A stretch of DNA of 64,000 nt, from NCBI GenBank assembly GCA_026004795.1, contig BPJV01000001.1, forward strand, positions 372,001 to 436,000. Direction: 5' to 3'. This DNA is from Pirellulaceae bacterium (GTDB lineage Bacteria > Planctomycetota > Planctomycetia > Pirellulales > Pirellulaceae). Position 1 is the stretch's first letter, and the number at the start of each line of letters is the position of its first letter. Position numbers and translations under genes: made by a program. The notes beneath the pieces are model-generated. The model was not told the DNA's origin. It made no database searches and saw only the letters and a program-made list of their open reading frames with translations. This document shows positions 53,171 through 63,084 of this stretch, piece after piece.

Positions 53171-56023
53171 ATGACTGGTTACCTGTCCTTGTTTCGATTG
53201 GCCCTGATTGGGCTTAGCACGCTGTCCTTGTTATCGGCCATGCAGGTTCCGCTTGCGGCGCAATCCTTGCGGTCTGAACTGCCTGCACAGGCCATGGCGA
53301 TTCTGACCAAGTATTGCGTCGGTTGCCATAACGATCAGGAGGCGGAAGCCGATCTGTCGTTGCAGTCGCTGCTGGCAGGAAAAGAGGCCACGATGTTTCG
53401 GGAGCTGGTCTCTCCCGGCCTGCCGGAGCAAAGTCGTTTGCTGCAGGTCATCACGGGCGAGGCAGAACCGCGAATGCCGCCCGAGGGCGAATCGGCACCG
53501 TCGGCCGAGGAGGTCGCCGTGTTGCGGCATTGGATTGCCAGCGGTGCAAAGCTGGAGCCACCTATGCCTTCGCTGCAACAGTTCGTTCCCTTGGCTACTG
53601 CTGGAGCGGCTGATCGGCGATTCCACCAGGTCGCTGCGGCGTGCATGGTCGAAGGGGCGTTGCTGATGGGCCGTCTTGGCCGATTGGAGCGTCTTGAGCT
53701 GCAGACGGGAACTTCGACCGATTGGCTCGGCCAGTTGCCTGGCGAAGTGACTGCGCTACGGCCCACCGCCGACGGGAAACTTGTGGCAGTTGCGGTGAGC
53801 GTTGCCGGGGTGGGGGCTGAGGTACTACTCATCGACGCCGTCCATGGGACGCGGCGGCAAACCTTTTCTGGACACCACGACGCAGTCTATGCCTTAGCCA
53901 TCTCTGCCGACGGCTCCATGATCGCTTCCGGCGGCTACGATCGGCAAATCATCGTATGGGACGTCGCGTCGGCAACTCCTCGCTGGCGCTTCACAGGCCA
54001 TAACGGCGCCATCTACGACTTGGACTTCCATCCCACCGGCAAGGCACTGGCATCGGCCAGCGCCGACCAAACGATCAAGCTGTGGAGCATCCGGCGGGGT
54101 GAACGACTCGACACCTTCAGTCAGGCCGAAGGTGAGATGACCTGCGTGCGGTTTTCCCCCGACGGCCGATTCCTGTTCGGGGGCGGTTATGATCGGCAAC
54201 TGCGCCAATGGCGATTGGTCTCGCTCGATCAGCCGGCGATCAATCCGCTGGTCCGCTCGCGATTTGCTCACGAGGGCCCGATCGTTGGCTTGGCCCTGGT
54301 AAACAACGATTTACTGGTAAGTATTTCCGAGGACCGCACGATCAAGCTGTGGGAGAGCGACCAATTGGGCCCGGCGGGAGTCTTGGCCGAGTGTCGGGAT
54401 GTTCCGGTCGCCATCGCCACCGAACGCGGTTCCAATGCAGTGATCGTGGTGGACCTGTTCGGTAGGCGGTATGAGCTGCCAAGGGACAACTGGCCCTCGC
54501 GACGCCCTCAGCAACGAGCTGCGCGTCAGGAAAATCGCCTGCCCGCGACGGAAAAGGCTTTCGATGTTACGGCCGAACCGGCAACAGTGTTTGCCGAGCG
54601 GGAACCGAACGACAGCCCGGATGAGGCCCAGTCGATCCAATTGCCGGCCACCCTGCAAGGCATCATCGGCGAAGGGGCACCCCACAAGGCTTTAGTGGGG
54701 GACGTCGACGTCGATCTTTACCAATTCGATGCCGTCGCCGGCCAGCCGTGGATCTTCTCCGTGCGGGCTGCCGTCGACGGGTCGTCCCTGGACAGTTTGA
54801 TCGACATCCTGGATGAGGCGGGGCAACCTGTACTGCGCACGCGTTTGCAAGCACTGAGAGAATCGTACTTCACCTTTCGAGGCAAGGACGCCGACACCAG
54901 CGATGATTTCCGCTTGCACAAGTGGGAGGAAATGGAGCTCGACGAGTATCTCTACTCCAGTGGTGAAGTCACTCGTTTGTGGCATTACCCCCGTGGACCA
55001 GATTCCGGTTTCAAAGTCTATCCCGGCTATGGCCAGCGTCACACGTTCTTCGACACGACGCCCATCGCCCACGCTTTAGGGGAACCGGCCTATATCGTCC
55101 GCCCATTGGCTGCGGACGAGGAGCCACTACCCAATGGCTTGCCCGTTTTTCCACTGTACTTCGAAAACGATGACGATCCTCTCAGGCGAACCGGGCGAGA
55201 CTCGCGTTTGACTTTCGTGGCGCCTCGCGACGGAAGATATCTATTGCGTGTTCGCGACGCGCGAGGGTTTGGTGGTGATGATTACCGCTACACCATCGAC
55301 GCGCGACGACCAGCGCCAGATTTCAAACTGAAGATCACCGGTGCCAAGCTGCGGATGGCGGTGGGGTCTGGACGTGAATGGTCGGTGGAAGCGGAGCGAA
55401 TTGACGGGTTTGATGGCGCGGTGGCGATCGACTTGGTAGGATTGCCTGACGGATTTCGGGCAACGAATCCCGTGATCATCGAAGCGGGGCAGCAGCGCGC
55501 TTTTGGCTCTGTCTTCGCCACCGAGCAGGTCGGTCTGTCCGGCGAGGAAGGCACCATGCCGGTCGAAGTAGCTCTCATCGCCCGCGCCGCCTTGGGCAAC
55601 CGTCAAGTGGAACGCGAGCTGACGGAAAAACTGCGGATCGAAGTGACCGACGAGCCCGAGGTACTGGTGCGTCTGTACACCGACGAAGGGCTCAACGAAG
55701 AGTTGCAGGTGTTGACGATCCGCCCCGGCCATACCACCAGTGCCGTGGTGGCCGTGAACCGCAACGGTTTCGAGGGGAGAATCGAGTTCGGCAAAGACGA
55801 TTCAGGGCGAAACCTACCCCACGGTACCTATGTGGACAACATCGGATTGAACGGACTGCTGATCACGGAAACCCAAAACGCTCGTGAGTTCTTCATCACT
55901 GCTGACGCCAAGACGCAGCCCGGACGCTACCAGTTTCACTTGCGGAGCAGCAGCAAAGGCAATCCGACCAGTCCCCCCGTGTGGTTGGAGGTCCTTGCTC
56001 CCTCGCCGCAAGCCGATCGGTGA
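53171..56023 (+). CDS. Exported planctomycete cytochrome c / WD40 / PPC-domain protein
   Basis: 950 aa with a signal (ALIGLSTLSLLSAMQVPLAAQ). Residues 38-130 carry a Planctomycete cytochrome C (PSCyt1-type) domain with haem motif YCVGCH and axial Met region AEPRMPPEGE. WD40 repeats follow (about 195-430; SGHHDAVYALAISADGSMIA, RQIIVWDVA, IKLWS, repeated). Then comes a PPC-like beta domain (VFAEREPNDSPDEAQSIQLP, DVDVDLYQFDAVAGQPW) and a second similar region. It is likely an extracytoplasmic, possibly surface-linked, multi-domain protein with electron-transfer capacity. Confidence 0.88.
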   Translation: MTGYLSLFRLALIGLSTLSLLSAMQVPLAAQSLRSELPAQAMAILTKYCVGCHNDQEAEADLSLQSLLAGKEATMFRELVSPGLPEQSRLLQVITGEAEPRMPPEGESAPSAEEVAVLRHWIASGAKLEPPMPSLQQFVPLATAGAADRRFHQVAAACMVEGALLMGRLGRLERLELQTGTSTDWLGQLPGEVTALRPTADGKLVAVAVSVAGVGAEVLLIDAVHGTRRQTFSGHHDAVYALAISADGSMIASGGYDRQIIVWDVASATPRWRFTGHNGAIYDLDFHPTGKALASASADQTIKLWSIRRGERLDTFSQAEGEMTCVRFSPDGRFLFGGGYDRQLRQWRLVSLDQPAINPLVRSRFAHEGPIVGLALVNNDLLVSISEDRTIKLWESDQLGPAGVLAECRDVPVAIATERGSNAVIVVDLFGRRYELPRDNWPSRRPQQRAARQENRLPATEKAFDVTAEPATVFAEREPNDSPDEAQSIQLPATLQGIIGEGAPHKALVGDVDVDLYQFDAVAGQPWIFSVRAAVDGSSLDSLIDILDEAGQPVLRTRLQALRESYFTFRGKDADTSDDFRLHKWEEMELDEYLYSSGEVTRLWHYPRGPDSGFKVYPGYGQRHTFFDTTPIAHALGEPAYIVRPLAADEEPLPNGLPVFPLYFENDDDPLRRTGRDSRLTFVAPRDGRYLLRVRDARGFGGDDYRYTIDARRPAPDFKLKITGAKLRMAVGSGREWSVEAERIDGFDGAVAIDLVGLPDGFRATNPVIIEAGQQRAFGSVFATEQVGLSGEEGTMPVEVALIARAALGNRQVERELTEKLRIEVTDEPEVLVRLYTDEGLNEELQVLTIRPGHTTSAVVAVNRNGFEGRIEFGKDDSGRNLPHGTYVDNIGLNGLLITETQNAREFFITADAKTQPGRYQFHLRSSSKGNPTSPPVWLEVLAPSPQADR

Positions 56024-56369
56024 CTGCTGCTCGATCGTTCCGCCGCAGTAGGCCCTCACCAAGGCCCTACGCTCGCGCTTACCCCCAATCGGATTGATCG
56101 TCTTACCGCCAGCAGCGAACGCAGCCCGATTGGCCTGCCGACGACTACGGCAGCCAATCTCGTTGGCGGGAATTGGGCAGGAGACGAACGGCAGGAGGAA
56201 ATGGAGCTAAGCGGCTGTTTCACTCTTTCTTTGGTCGGAGTTGTGCTATACCTACGACGAGACGCCTCCCGTGGGCTCGGTTCCCCGCATGGGAGTGTGG
56301 ACGGACTGGTGTTATCATCGGAGTCCCTTGGTGACGATGATGGAGATCCCTTCCCGTCGGGATACGCTG

Positions 56370-56972
56370 ATGAACCAATCACCGTTTGGTAAACCGCTGC
56401 CACCACCGGATTCGGACCAGTCGTCTGAGGAGTTCGAGGCTTTTCGATCCTACTTGCATGTGCTGGCTGAGACACAGTTGCAAGCCAGGCTTAAGAGCAA
56501 GGTCGACGCCTCGGATATCGTCCAACAAACGCTGTTGCAAGCCTACCGAGCGCGCGATCAGTTTCAGGGGACGAGCAGGGCGGAGAAGGCGGGATGGCTG
56601 CGACGGATCCTGGGCAACGTGCTGTTCTCGGTGTTGCGCGATTACTCTCGCCAGCGGCGGGATGTTGGACGCGAGCAATCAATACAAGCGGTCGAACAGA
56701 GTTCACTACTGTTAGGAAATCTTCTGGCCTCGGAAGTGTCCTCGCCCAGCAACGCCTTGCACCGCGAGGAACAGGCCGCTCAACTGGCTGAAGCGATGTT
56801 GGAGCTGACGGAAGAACAGCGGCAAGCGATTATCCTGAAGTATTGGCACAATGCGTCCTTAGTGAGTATTGCGGAGCAGTTGGGCAAAAGCCCGGAGGCG
56901 GTGGCAGGGTTGATTTTCCGCGGTATGCGACGGTTGCGAAGTCGCATGCGGCAAGGGGATGAAGATGCATAG
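56370..56972 (+). CDS. ECF-type RNA polymerase sigma factor
   Basis: About 200 aa. Region 2 is around QLQARLKSKVDASDIVQQTL LQAYR, then WLRRILGNVLFSVLRDYSRQ; region 4 is AMLELTEEQRQAIILKYWHN with the HTH VSIAEQLGKSPEAVAGLIFR. It belongs to the planctomycete ECF group (SigH-like) that lacks an anti-sigma gene and is paired with a kinase. An ATG at 56337 would add 11 residues. The stop overlaps the start of the kinase gene by 14 bp, so they are co-expressed. Confidence 0.9.
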   Translation: MNQSPFGKPLPPPDSDQSSEEFEAFRSYLHVLAETQLQARLKSKVDASDIVQQTLLQAYRARDQFQGTSRAEKAGWLRRILGNVLFSVLRDYSRQRRDVGREQSIQAVEQSSLLLGNLLASEVSSPSNALHREEQAAQLAEAMLELTEEQRQAIILKYWHNASLVSIAEQLGKSPEAVAGLIFRGMRRLRSRMRQGDEDA

Positions 56973-58605
56973 GGAACAGGAGGAGTTGAGTCGCACCGTC
57001 GATTCGGTGATGGCCGAACTCATGGTGGCCTTGGACGCAGGCGAAGACGTCGACGTAGAAGCGTGGTTGCGGCGCTATCCGCAATTCGCCGACGAATTAC
57101 GGGAATTCTTCGCCATGCACGAACAGCTCTCCGGATTCCGACCGGACAAACCCGACTCCAACCGAGATGACCTTCGAGACGAGCAGGTCACCAGCAGTCT
57201 TACCAACTCTCCCCCTCGCTCCCTCGGCGATTACGACATCCTGGAAGAGATCAACCGAGGCGGGATGGGGATTGTATACAAAGCCAAGCATCGGACCCTG
57301 GGGCGGGTGGTGGCGCTCAAACTGATCCGTTCCGGGGAAATGGCATCGGCCGAGGAGGTGGAACGATTTCAAAGCGAGGCGGAGGCCGCCGCCGCTTTGA
57401 ACCACCCCGGTATCGTCCCCATCTACGACGTGGGCATGTACAACGGCCTGGTCTACTACACGATGGCTTTCATCGAAGGGCACAGCCTGGCCGAACTGGT
57501 GGAACACGGTCCAGTGGATCCAATAGAAGCGGCCAGGATCGTGTACAAATTGTGTCTGGCGGTGCAGTTCGCCCATGAGCAAGGTGTTTTCCATCGCGAC
57601 CTGAAACCGGCCAATATCTTGGTAAACAAGGAAGGCCAGCCTGTCATCATCGACTTCGGGCTGGCCAAGATGATCCATCGCGATACCGATTTAACGCATA
57701 CGGGACAGATCCTAGGTACACCCGCTTACATTCCTCCCGAGGCGGCCACAGGGGGAGGCAAAGCCAGCGGGATGGCCAGTGACGTCTATGCCTTGGGCGC
57801 CATCTTGTACTGCTTGTGTGCTGGCCAAGCACCGTTTACCGGGCCGACGCCGTTCGACGTGCTGTTGCAAGTGCTCGATGTTTCCCCTCCCCCGCCGTCG
57901 CATATCAACCGTCGCGTCAACCGATCGCTGGACTACATCTGCTTAAAAGCTTTGGAGAAGGATCCCGAAGCACGATACCAGTCCGCGGGAGAGTTGGCCG
58001 AGGATCTTCAACACGTGTTGACCGGGCAGCCGATCAACCGCCCCCACGTCTCGTTCGTCCAGCGGATGCACAATTGGTGGCAGCGGGCACCGATCCTCGT
58101 AGCCCACGTCATGGCCATCGGATTGTCCGCGATCATCGTCACCATTGCTTACTTCGTAAAATCGTATGCCGCCACGCGTTTTCCGTTGCGGATGAGTGTC
58201 TTGGCGTCGTGGTTGGTGATCTCCTTCCTGTTGCAGGTCTGGGTCTATCGAGCTCGCTGGCGGGATGTGGCCATCATCTCATGGTTGGCGATCGACGTGA
58301 TCATCCTTACTGGCATGATTTGGTTGGCGGCCCCGCCACGTTCCTTGCTGCTGATCGGTTACCCGTTGATGACCGTGGCGAGCAGCTTGTTCTATCGACG
58401 TCGGTTCGTTACCGTAACCACCGCGCTGAGCGTCGCTGGGTTTCTGTTCCTCAACTGGCAATGTGCGGACCAGGATTTCGTCCGTCGCGACTTCAGCGCG
58501 ATTTTCATCACCGGTATGATGATCATCTGGTTGTGCTTGATCACCATGATTCATCGCATGCGAGGTTTAAGCCGCTTTTACGAAGGTGGGTTGCCGAACG
58601 CCTGA
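56959..58605 (+). CDS. Membrane Ser/Thr protein kinase (PknB-like)
   Basis: 548 aa. The kinase domain (about 90-350) has Gly-rich loop EINRGGMGIVYKA, invariant K121 (VALKLI), catalytic loop HRDLKPANILV (D214) and DFG (D232), then GTPAYIPPEAA and DVYALGAILYCLC. A helix rich region (about 380-540) with four or five membrane segments follows (LVAHVMAIGLSAIIVTIAYF onward); there is no PASTA or sensor domain visible. The gene overlaps the sigma factor, so it probably controls that sigma factor's activity, as inferred for planctomycete ECF/STK pairs. An ATG at 56965 is an alternative start. Confidence 0.92.
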   Translation: MKMHREQEELSRTVDSVMAELMVALDAGEDVDVEAWLRRYPQFADELREFFAMHEQLSGFRPDKPDSNRDDLRDEQVTSSLTNSPPRSLGDYDILEEINRGGMGIVYKAKHRTLGRVVALKLIRSGEMASAEEVERFQSEAEAAAALNHPGIVPIYDVGMYNGLVYYTMAFIEGHSLAELVEHGPVDPIEAARIVYKLCLAVQFAHEQGVFHRDLKPANILVNKEGQPVIIDFGLAKMIHRDTDLTHTGQILGTPAYIPPEAATGGGKASGMASDVYALGAILYCLCAGQAPFTGPTPFDVLLQVLDVSPPPPSHINRRVNRSLDYICLKALEKDPEARYQSAGELAEDLQHVLTGQPINRPHVSFVQRMHNWWQRAPILVAHVMAIGLSAIIVTIAYFVKSYAATRFPLRMSVLASWLVISFLLQVWVYRARWRDVAIISWLAIDVIILTGMIWLAAPPRSLLLIGYPLMTVASSLFYRRRFVTVTTALSVAGFLFLNWQCADQDFVRRDFSAIFITGMMIIWLCLITMIHRMRGLSRFYEGGLPNA

Positions 58606-58735
58606 ACGCGTAGCGCAGCGTGCGACCAAGCGAGGATGCAGGAGACGCATTGCGCCGCCATCCACCTCGCTCCCTTGAGCCACGGTATTGACTTCTGCAA
58701 CGCTCCACCAATCGCATCAGAAAGGTTAATGACCC

Positions 58736-60682
58736 ATGGGTTGCAACGCATTGTTCTTTAGGTCCGGGCCGGTGCGCCGTTGGATATACCAAGTTGGTGT
58801 CCTGGCGACGTTGCTATGGATTGGTCCCGTCCTCGTACTGGCGCAGCCGCCTGAGGCCGAGCAGTCGCCGCGCCTGGTCGCACCACGAGGAGAGGATGGG
58901 GATGGTTCGGTGGCAGTGAGCGGCGAGCTTCGACAGTGGCATAAGATCACTTTAACCCTTGATGGGCCATTCGCCCATGAACGCGACCGCGATCCGAATC
59001 CGTTTACCGACTACGCCCTGGAAGTGATCTTCCTCCATGGATCGGGAGTTCGCTACGAGGTACCGGGCTATTTTGCCGCCGATGGCCAGGCGGCGGATAC
59101 TGGCGCAGAGGCGGGGACGAAATGGCGCGTTCACTTTACGCCGGATCGCACTGGAACATGGCGTTATCAGGTGCGTATGCGTCGAGGGCGAGATGTGGCG
59201 ATCGGCGGGATGGGGGACCATCTCGTGGCTTTCGAGAGCGAGGGGCAGTTCGCGGTGACTACCTCCGACAAGAAGGCCCCTGACTTTCGCGCTCGCGGCC
59301 GCTTGCAATACGTGGGTCAACATTATCTGCGGTTCGCCGGCTCGGGGGAGTACTTCTTGAAGGCGGGGCCCGACGCCCCCGAAACGCTACTTGCCTATGC
59401 CGATTTCGATAACACGGTAGCCCGCAAGAAGAACGCACCGCTGAAACAATGGGAAGCCCATATCCGCGATTGGCGCAATGGAGATCCCACATGGAAAGGT
59501 GGCCAAGGGAAAGGTTTGATCGGCGCCATCAATTACCTTGCCGAAAAAGGATGCAACTCGATCTCGTTCCTCCCTTACAACGCCGGTGGCGATGGAGACA
59601 ACGTGTGGCCGTTCGTCGAACGCGAGGATAAGGAGCATTACGACTGTTCCAAACTCGACCAGTGGGGCATCGTGTTGGACCACGCCACCGAGCGAGGGCT
59701 CTTCTTACACTTCAAACTCCAAGAAACGGAAAACGATGATCAGCGAATTGGTGGGGGTAGCAAGACGGGGGATGTTCCGGCGTCTCTGGATGGTGGCAAG
59801 CTCGGGCGCCATCGCAAGTTGTATCTGCGGGAGCTGATTGCACGCTTCGGCCACGCGCTGGCCCTGAACTGGAATCTGGGTGAAGAAAACACTCAGTCGC
59901 CTGAGGAACAACGTGAGATGGCGAGGTACATTCTCGATACCGATCCATACGATTCGCCGATCGTCATTCACACCTATCCCAGCCAACAGGACAAGGTCTA
60001 TACCCCGCTTCTCGGCGATCAGTCGGTTCTCGCCGGTGCTTCGCTGCAAAACCCGTGGAATGAGGCGCATGCCCGCACTCGCCAATGGCGCGAGGCCAGC
60101 GCCCGAGCCGGTCGGCCGTGGGTGGTTTGCAATGACGAACAGAATCCGGCCGCGTTGGGTGTTCCACCCGATCCCGGATATGCTGGCCATTCCGGCATCG
60201 CCGAAACCGACGATATGCGGTATGACCTTCATGACATTCGCAAGCATTGCCTGTGGGGAACGCTGCTGGCTGGAGGTGGAGGCGTGGAGTACTACTTCGG
60301 TTACCAGCTACCGCAGAACGATTTGAATTGCGAGGACTTCCGCAGCCGAGATCGCTCGTGGGATTACTGTCGCATCGCTTTGCAATTCTTCCGTGATCAT
60401 GCCATCCCCATCACGGACATGAAGTGCCTTGACGAATTATTGTCCTCATCGAAGAACTACTGCTTTGGTAAACCGGGAGCGTTGTACCTGGTCTATCTTC
60501 CCGAGGGAGGTACGTGCGGTCTGGCCGTTTCCCATTCCGACCAATACCGGCTGCAGTGGTTTAACCCCCGCGAGGGAGGTGAGTTGGTTGATGGAGAGGT
60601 GACGGTCGAGTTGGGCGAAGTCCACTTCGCAGCGCCGGACGAAAACGATTGGCTGGCAGTCCTACGTCGACATAAGAACTGA
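58736..60682 (+). CDS. Exported glycoside-hydrolase-like protein (DUF5060 plus TIM barrel and C-terminal beta domain)
   Basis: 648 aa with signal (WIYQVGVLATLLWIGPVLVLA). Residues 55-170 form a DUF5060-like beta domain (LRQWHKITLTLDGPFAHERD, NPFTDYALEVIF). The barrel has NSISFLPYNAGGDGDNVWP, GLFLHFKLQETEND, LALNWNLGEENTQSPEE (candidate catalytic Glu), and VVCNDEQN (second acid). The end is a Putative-collagen-binding-like beta domain (LYLVYLPEGGTCGLAV). Such proteins act on pectic or other complex glycans (GH140-like). Substrate not determined. Confidence 0.82.
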   Translation: MGCNALFFRSGPVRRWIYQVGVLATLLWIGPVLVLAQPPEAEQSPRLVAPRGEDGDGSVAVSGELRQWHKITLTLDGPFAHERDRDPNPFTDYALEVIFLHGSGVRYEVPGYFAADGQAADTGAEAGTKWRVHFTPDRTGTWRYQVRMRRGRDVAIGGMGDHLVAFESEGQFAVTTSDKKAPDFRARGRLQYVGQHYLRFAGSGEYFLKAGPDAPETLLAYADFDNTVARKKNAPLKQWEAHIRDWRNGDPTWKGGQGKGLIGAINYLAEKGCNSISFLPYNAGGDGDNVWPFVEREDKEHYDCSKLDQWGIVLDHATERGLFLHFKLQETENDDQRIGGGSKTGDVPASLDGGKLGRHRKLYLRELIARFGHALALNWNLGEENTQSPEEQREMARYILDTDPYDSPIVIHTYPSQQDKVYTPLLGDQSVLAGASLQNPWNEAHARTRQWREASARAGRPWVVCNDEQNPAALGVPPDPGYAGHSGIAETDDMRYDLHDIRKHCLWGTLLAGGGGVEYYFGYQLPQNDLNCEDFRSRDRSWDYCRIALQFFRDHAIPITDMKCLDELLSSSKNYCFGKPGALYLVYLPEGGTCGLAVSHSDQYRLQWFNPREGGELVDGEVTVELGEVHFAAPDENDWLAVLRRHKN

Positions 60683-60967
60683 AATGGCCGGAGAAGTCCG
60701 CCCCAAAGGCGCACGGCAACCTTTGTATCGACCTTTGTATCGTGTCGAGCGATCTGGCATGCGGTGGTGGCCGCAGCAGCGTAGGGCCGCTGCGGTCGCT
60801 GGGTGCGGCGCCGAGAGATGAGCGTGCCCCGCAGGTGCCAGCCACGGGTCGCGGACGATCTTACTTCCCCGAGCTCCTCTTCGATCATGACCGTGGACGG
60901 CTTGGGCAACCTCGGCGGATCAATCTGTTGGTCCATCTGCAGACGTGCCCGATTGGGACGGGAAAGT

Positions 60968-61594
60968 CTAATCGGCGTCTGCTCCCGGTTCAACGATGCG
61001 TTCCGTGGTGAAACGATAAACGCGAAGATTGGGGGACCAAAAATCTGGTGGCAACCCAGCCTTCAGCTTTAGCTGTCGCCAGAAGAGGTCCCGATCGGGC
61101 AATGCCTTCCACACGATGGGGAGAAGAATGCCCCGATGGCTGCCGTATTCCAGCAGCAGTCCTTCGGTACCCGGCCGTATTTGACGCAACAGGTCGTCCT
61201 CAGAAGCAAACTCCATGGGCATCAGCGGGCTCAACACCGAGATGGAAATCCGCACCGCATCGAATTCCTCAAGACGCAGCGGCGGGAAGCGCGGGTCATC
61301 AAACGCCGCATGGTAGGCGTTGATCGCCACATCTTCGATCAACGGACGTACCGGCACCACGGTTCCGATGCAGCCGCGAAGTTGACCATGGCGATATAGA
61401 GTGACGAAAGTGGCGGCTTCTTGCTGCAATGTTCGGGGGTAGCCCCGTGCGTCGACTGGTAACATATGCTTGTTCACCAGGCCGAAGCGGATGGCCGCTC
61501 GTGCCGTCTCCAGCAACGTTTGGCGATCCTCTTCGGTCAAACCCCAAGCTAGGGACGCGTTGAAATCAGGTTTAGTAGAGAACATAGCTGCCAT
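60968..61594 (-). CDS. amrA: AmmeMemoRadiSam system protein A (AMMECR1 domain)
   Basis: 208 aa. The AMMECR1 fold has ATFVTLYRHGQLRGCIGTVV, DPRFPPLRLEEFDAVRISIS and LLEYGSHRGILLPIVWKALP. It forms the conserved three-gene system with a Memo protein and a radical SAM enzyme; the biochemical product is unknown. The gene overlaps the end of the Memo gene by 23 nt, so the pair is coupled. An ATG at 61585 would remove three residues. Confidence 0.92.
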   Translation of the reverse strand: MAAMFSTKPDFNASLAWGLTEEDRQTLLETARAAIRFGLVNKHMLPVDARGYPRTLQQEAATFVTLYRHGQLRGCIGTVVPVRPLIEDVAINAYHAAFDDPRFPPLRLEEFDAVRISISVLSPLMPMEFASEDDLLRQIRPGTEGLLLEYGSHRGILLPIVWKALPDRDLFWRQLKLKAGLPPDFWSPNLRVYRFTTERIVEPGADAD

Positions 61595-62384
61595 ACCCCA
61601 CTACGCGATGCTTATCACCACCCGTGTCACCACTGTTGCGCAAATCGACCGCCTTGACCTGCAAGTCTCGGTCCGTGGCCACTTTCAGCAGGCCGCGGAT
61701 GCCCATGAACCCACAGGCCCGTTCTCCTGACAGATATTGCCACTGCTTTTCCTCGATTAACCGAGTCGTCTCGCTGTCGATAGCCCTGGCCGTCCAATAA
61801 TCGTGGTAATGGCTCAAGTCGGAGCTGGCGATTACCACCGTCCGATCATCTTTCCACAAGCTTTCCAAAACCTCAGCGACATCGGTGGCGCTGGCATTAC
61901 CGATAACCAACGGCACGATGGGGAGCGGGCCCAAGGTCCGCTGCAGGAAGGGCAAGTGCACCTCGATACTATGTTCCAGACGGTGGGCATCGTCCCGCAA
62001 TTCGACCTGCGGCCAATGCAAAATAGCATGGATCGCCTCTTGGTCGACAGGGACTATCCCCAGCGGCGTTGCGAACGCATCGGATCGAGGAGCCGCCATA
62101 CCATAAAACGGAACGTGGTGCGATGGCCCCATCACAACCACCCGCGTCACTTCGCCCTTGCGCTGTTGCAGGAGCGCGTACGCGGTGGCGGCAACCGGAC
62201 CGGAGAATACATAGCCCGCATGCGGGGCAATCATCGCCTTGGGACGCGGCCCGATGCAGCTGGCCTCTTCCAAGAAGGCATCCACCATCCGCTGCAGCGA
62301 AGTAGGATTCGCTGGGTAAAAGGTACCAGCCACCGCGGGCGGCCGTACATTTTTCCATTGAACTTTCTCGTGTAGCGTCTGCAT
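61572..62384 (-). CDS. amrB: AmmeMemoRadiSam system protein B (Memo family)
   Basis: 270 aa. NVRPPAVAGTFYPANPTSLQ, PKAMIAPHAGYVFSGPVAAT, MGPSHHVPFYGMA, EHSIEVHLPFLQ and VIASSDLSHYHDY are the metal and active-site blocks of Memo, a class III extradiol-dioxygenase-like fold. The ATG at 62384 has AGGAGG upstream with normal spacing; the longer open frame (to 62840) is Arg/Ser-rich and not homologous-looking. The radical SAM partner (AmrS) is not encoded here. Confidence 0.93.
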   Translation of the reverse strand: MQTLHEKVQWKNVRPPAVAGTFYPANPTSLQRMVDAFLEEASCIGPRPKAMIAPHAGYVFSGPVAATAYALLQQRKGEVTRVVVMGPSHHVPFYGMAAPRSDAFATPLGIVPVDQEAIHAILHWPQVELRDDAHRLEHSIEVHLPFLQRTLGPLPIVPLVIGNASATDVAEVLESLWKDDRTVVIASSDLSHYHDYWTARAIDSETTRLIEEKQWQYLSGERACGFMGIRGLLKVATDRDLQVKAVDLRNSGDTGGDKHRVVGYGSYVLY

Positions 62385-63084
62385 CTTTCTCGCCTCCTCA
62401 ATGTTTGGGAGAAAAGGAGGCATCACGTAGTCATTGACGTGACCAGATTCGCCTGCATGAACCTCGTGACAACCCGATCTCTTAGGACCTGTGGATTGGT
62501 CCCAAACACTCGCTTTCTCCGAGGGACCATCGTGGTTGTGCAGCAAGCGGCGTGCCAAGCCCACCAGTAGCTCGTCGACGGGGGTTGGCACGGCTATAGT
62601 GACCGGCCGCCGCGTGGCAACACGACGAATTGACGAGATTCCTACCTTTGGATCTCTATTTGATTGCGTTTGGGTGCCGTCCTGCCAGGATGCACGACAA
62701 TCGATCGCCTGCCAGGCGAATGCCGGACTACGGGATTGCGTCCATAGGCCGAAGTACAAAAGCCAGCGCAGTGTTGAGAGGAAACGGGCCTGAACGGGCC
62801 CCGTCGGCACCGGAATGGAAGGTACTTTATCGATTCTCATGCGCTAAATCTCAAGAACATTCCTCTACCGAGGCAAAATCCTCGTCCATGGGGAACCACC
62901 CCACTTGAGGGAGGTTAAAATGGGGATAGGGCGTTTACCCGCCGCTATCTCGTCCCATTGCTTATCCTTTTGCATCGATAGCGCAGAGAATCGGCGGCCC
63001 CCAATCGCCCCGCTTTCCAGCCATTGAAGATGTTGCCAAACTTCTCATGAGCAGGTGTGTCCGAACACAAGGATCCTGAGGGAA
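62385..63084. other. Divergent intergenic region
   Basis: 700 bp between amrB and the terminal gene. The minus-strand frame upstream of amrB has no motif. It should contain promoters for both genes, but no strong consensus pair is visible. Confidence 0.4.

Noticed and set aside
62385-62840. N-terminal extension of the Memo protein
   Set aside because: The ATG at 62384 has an AGGAGG site and matches the family start; the extension has no family-like sequence.
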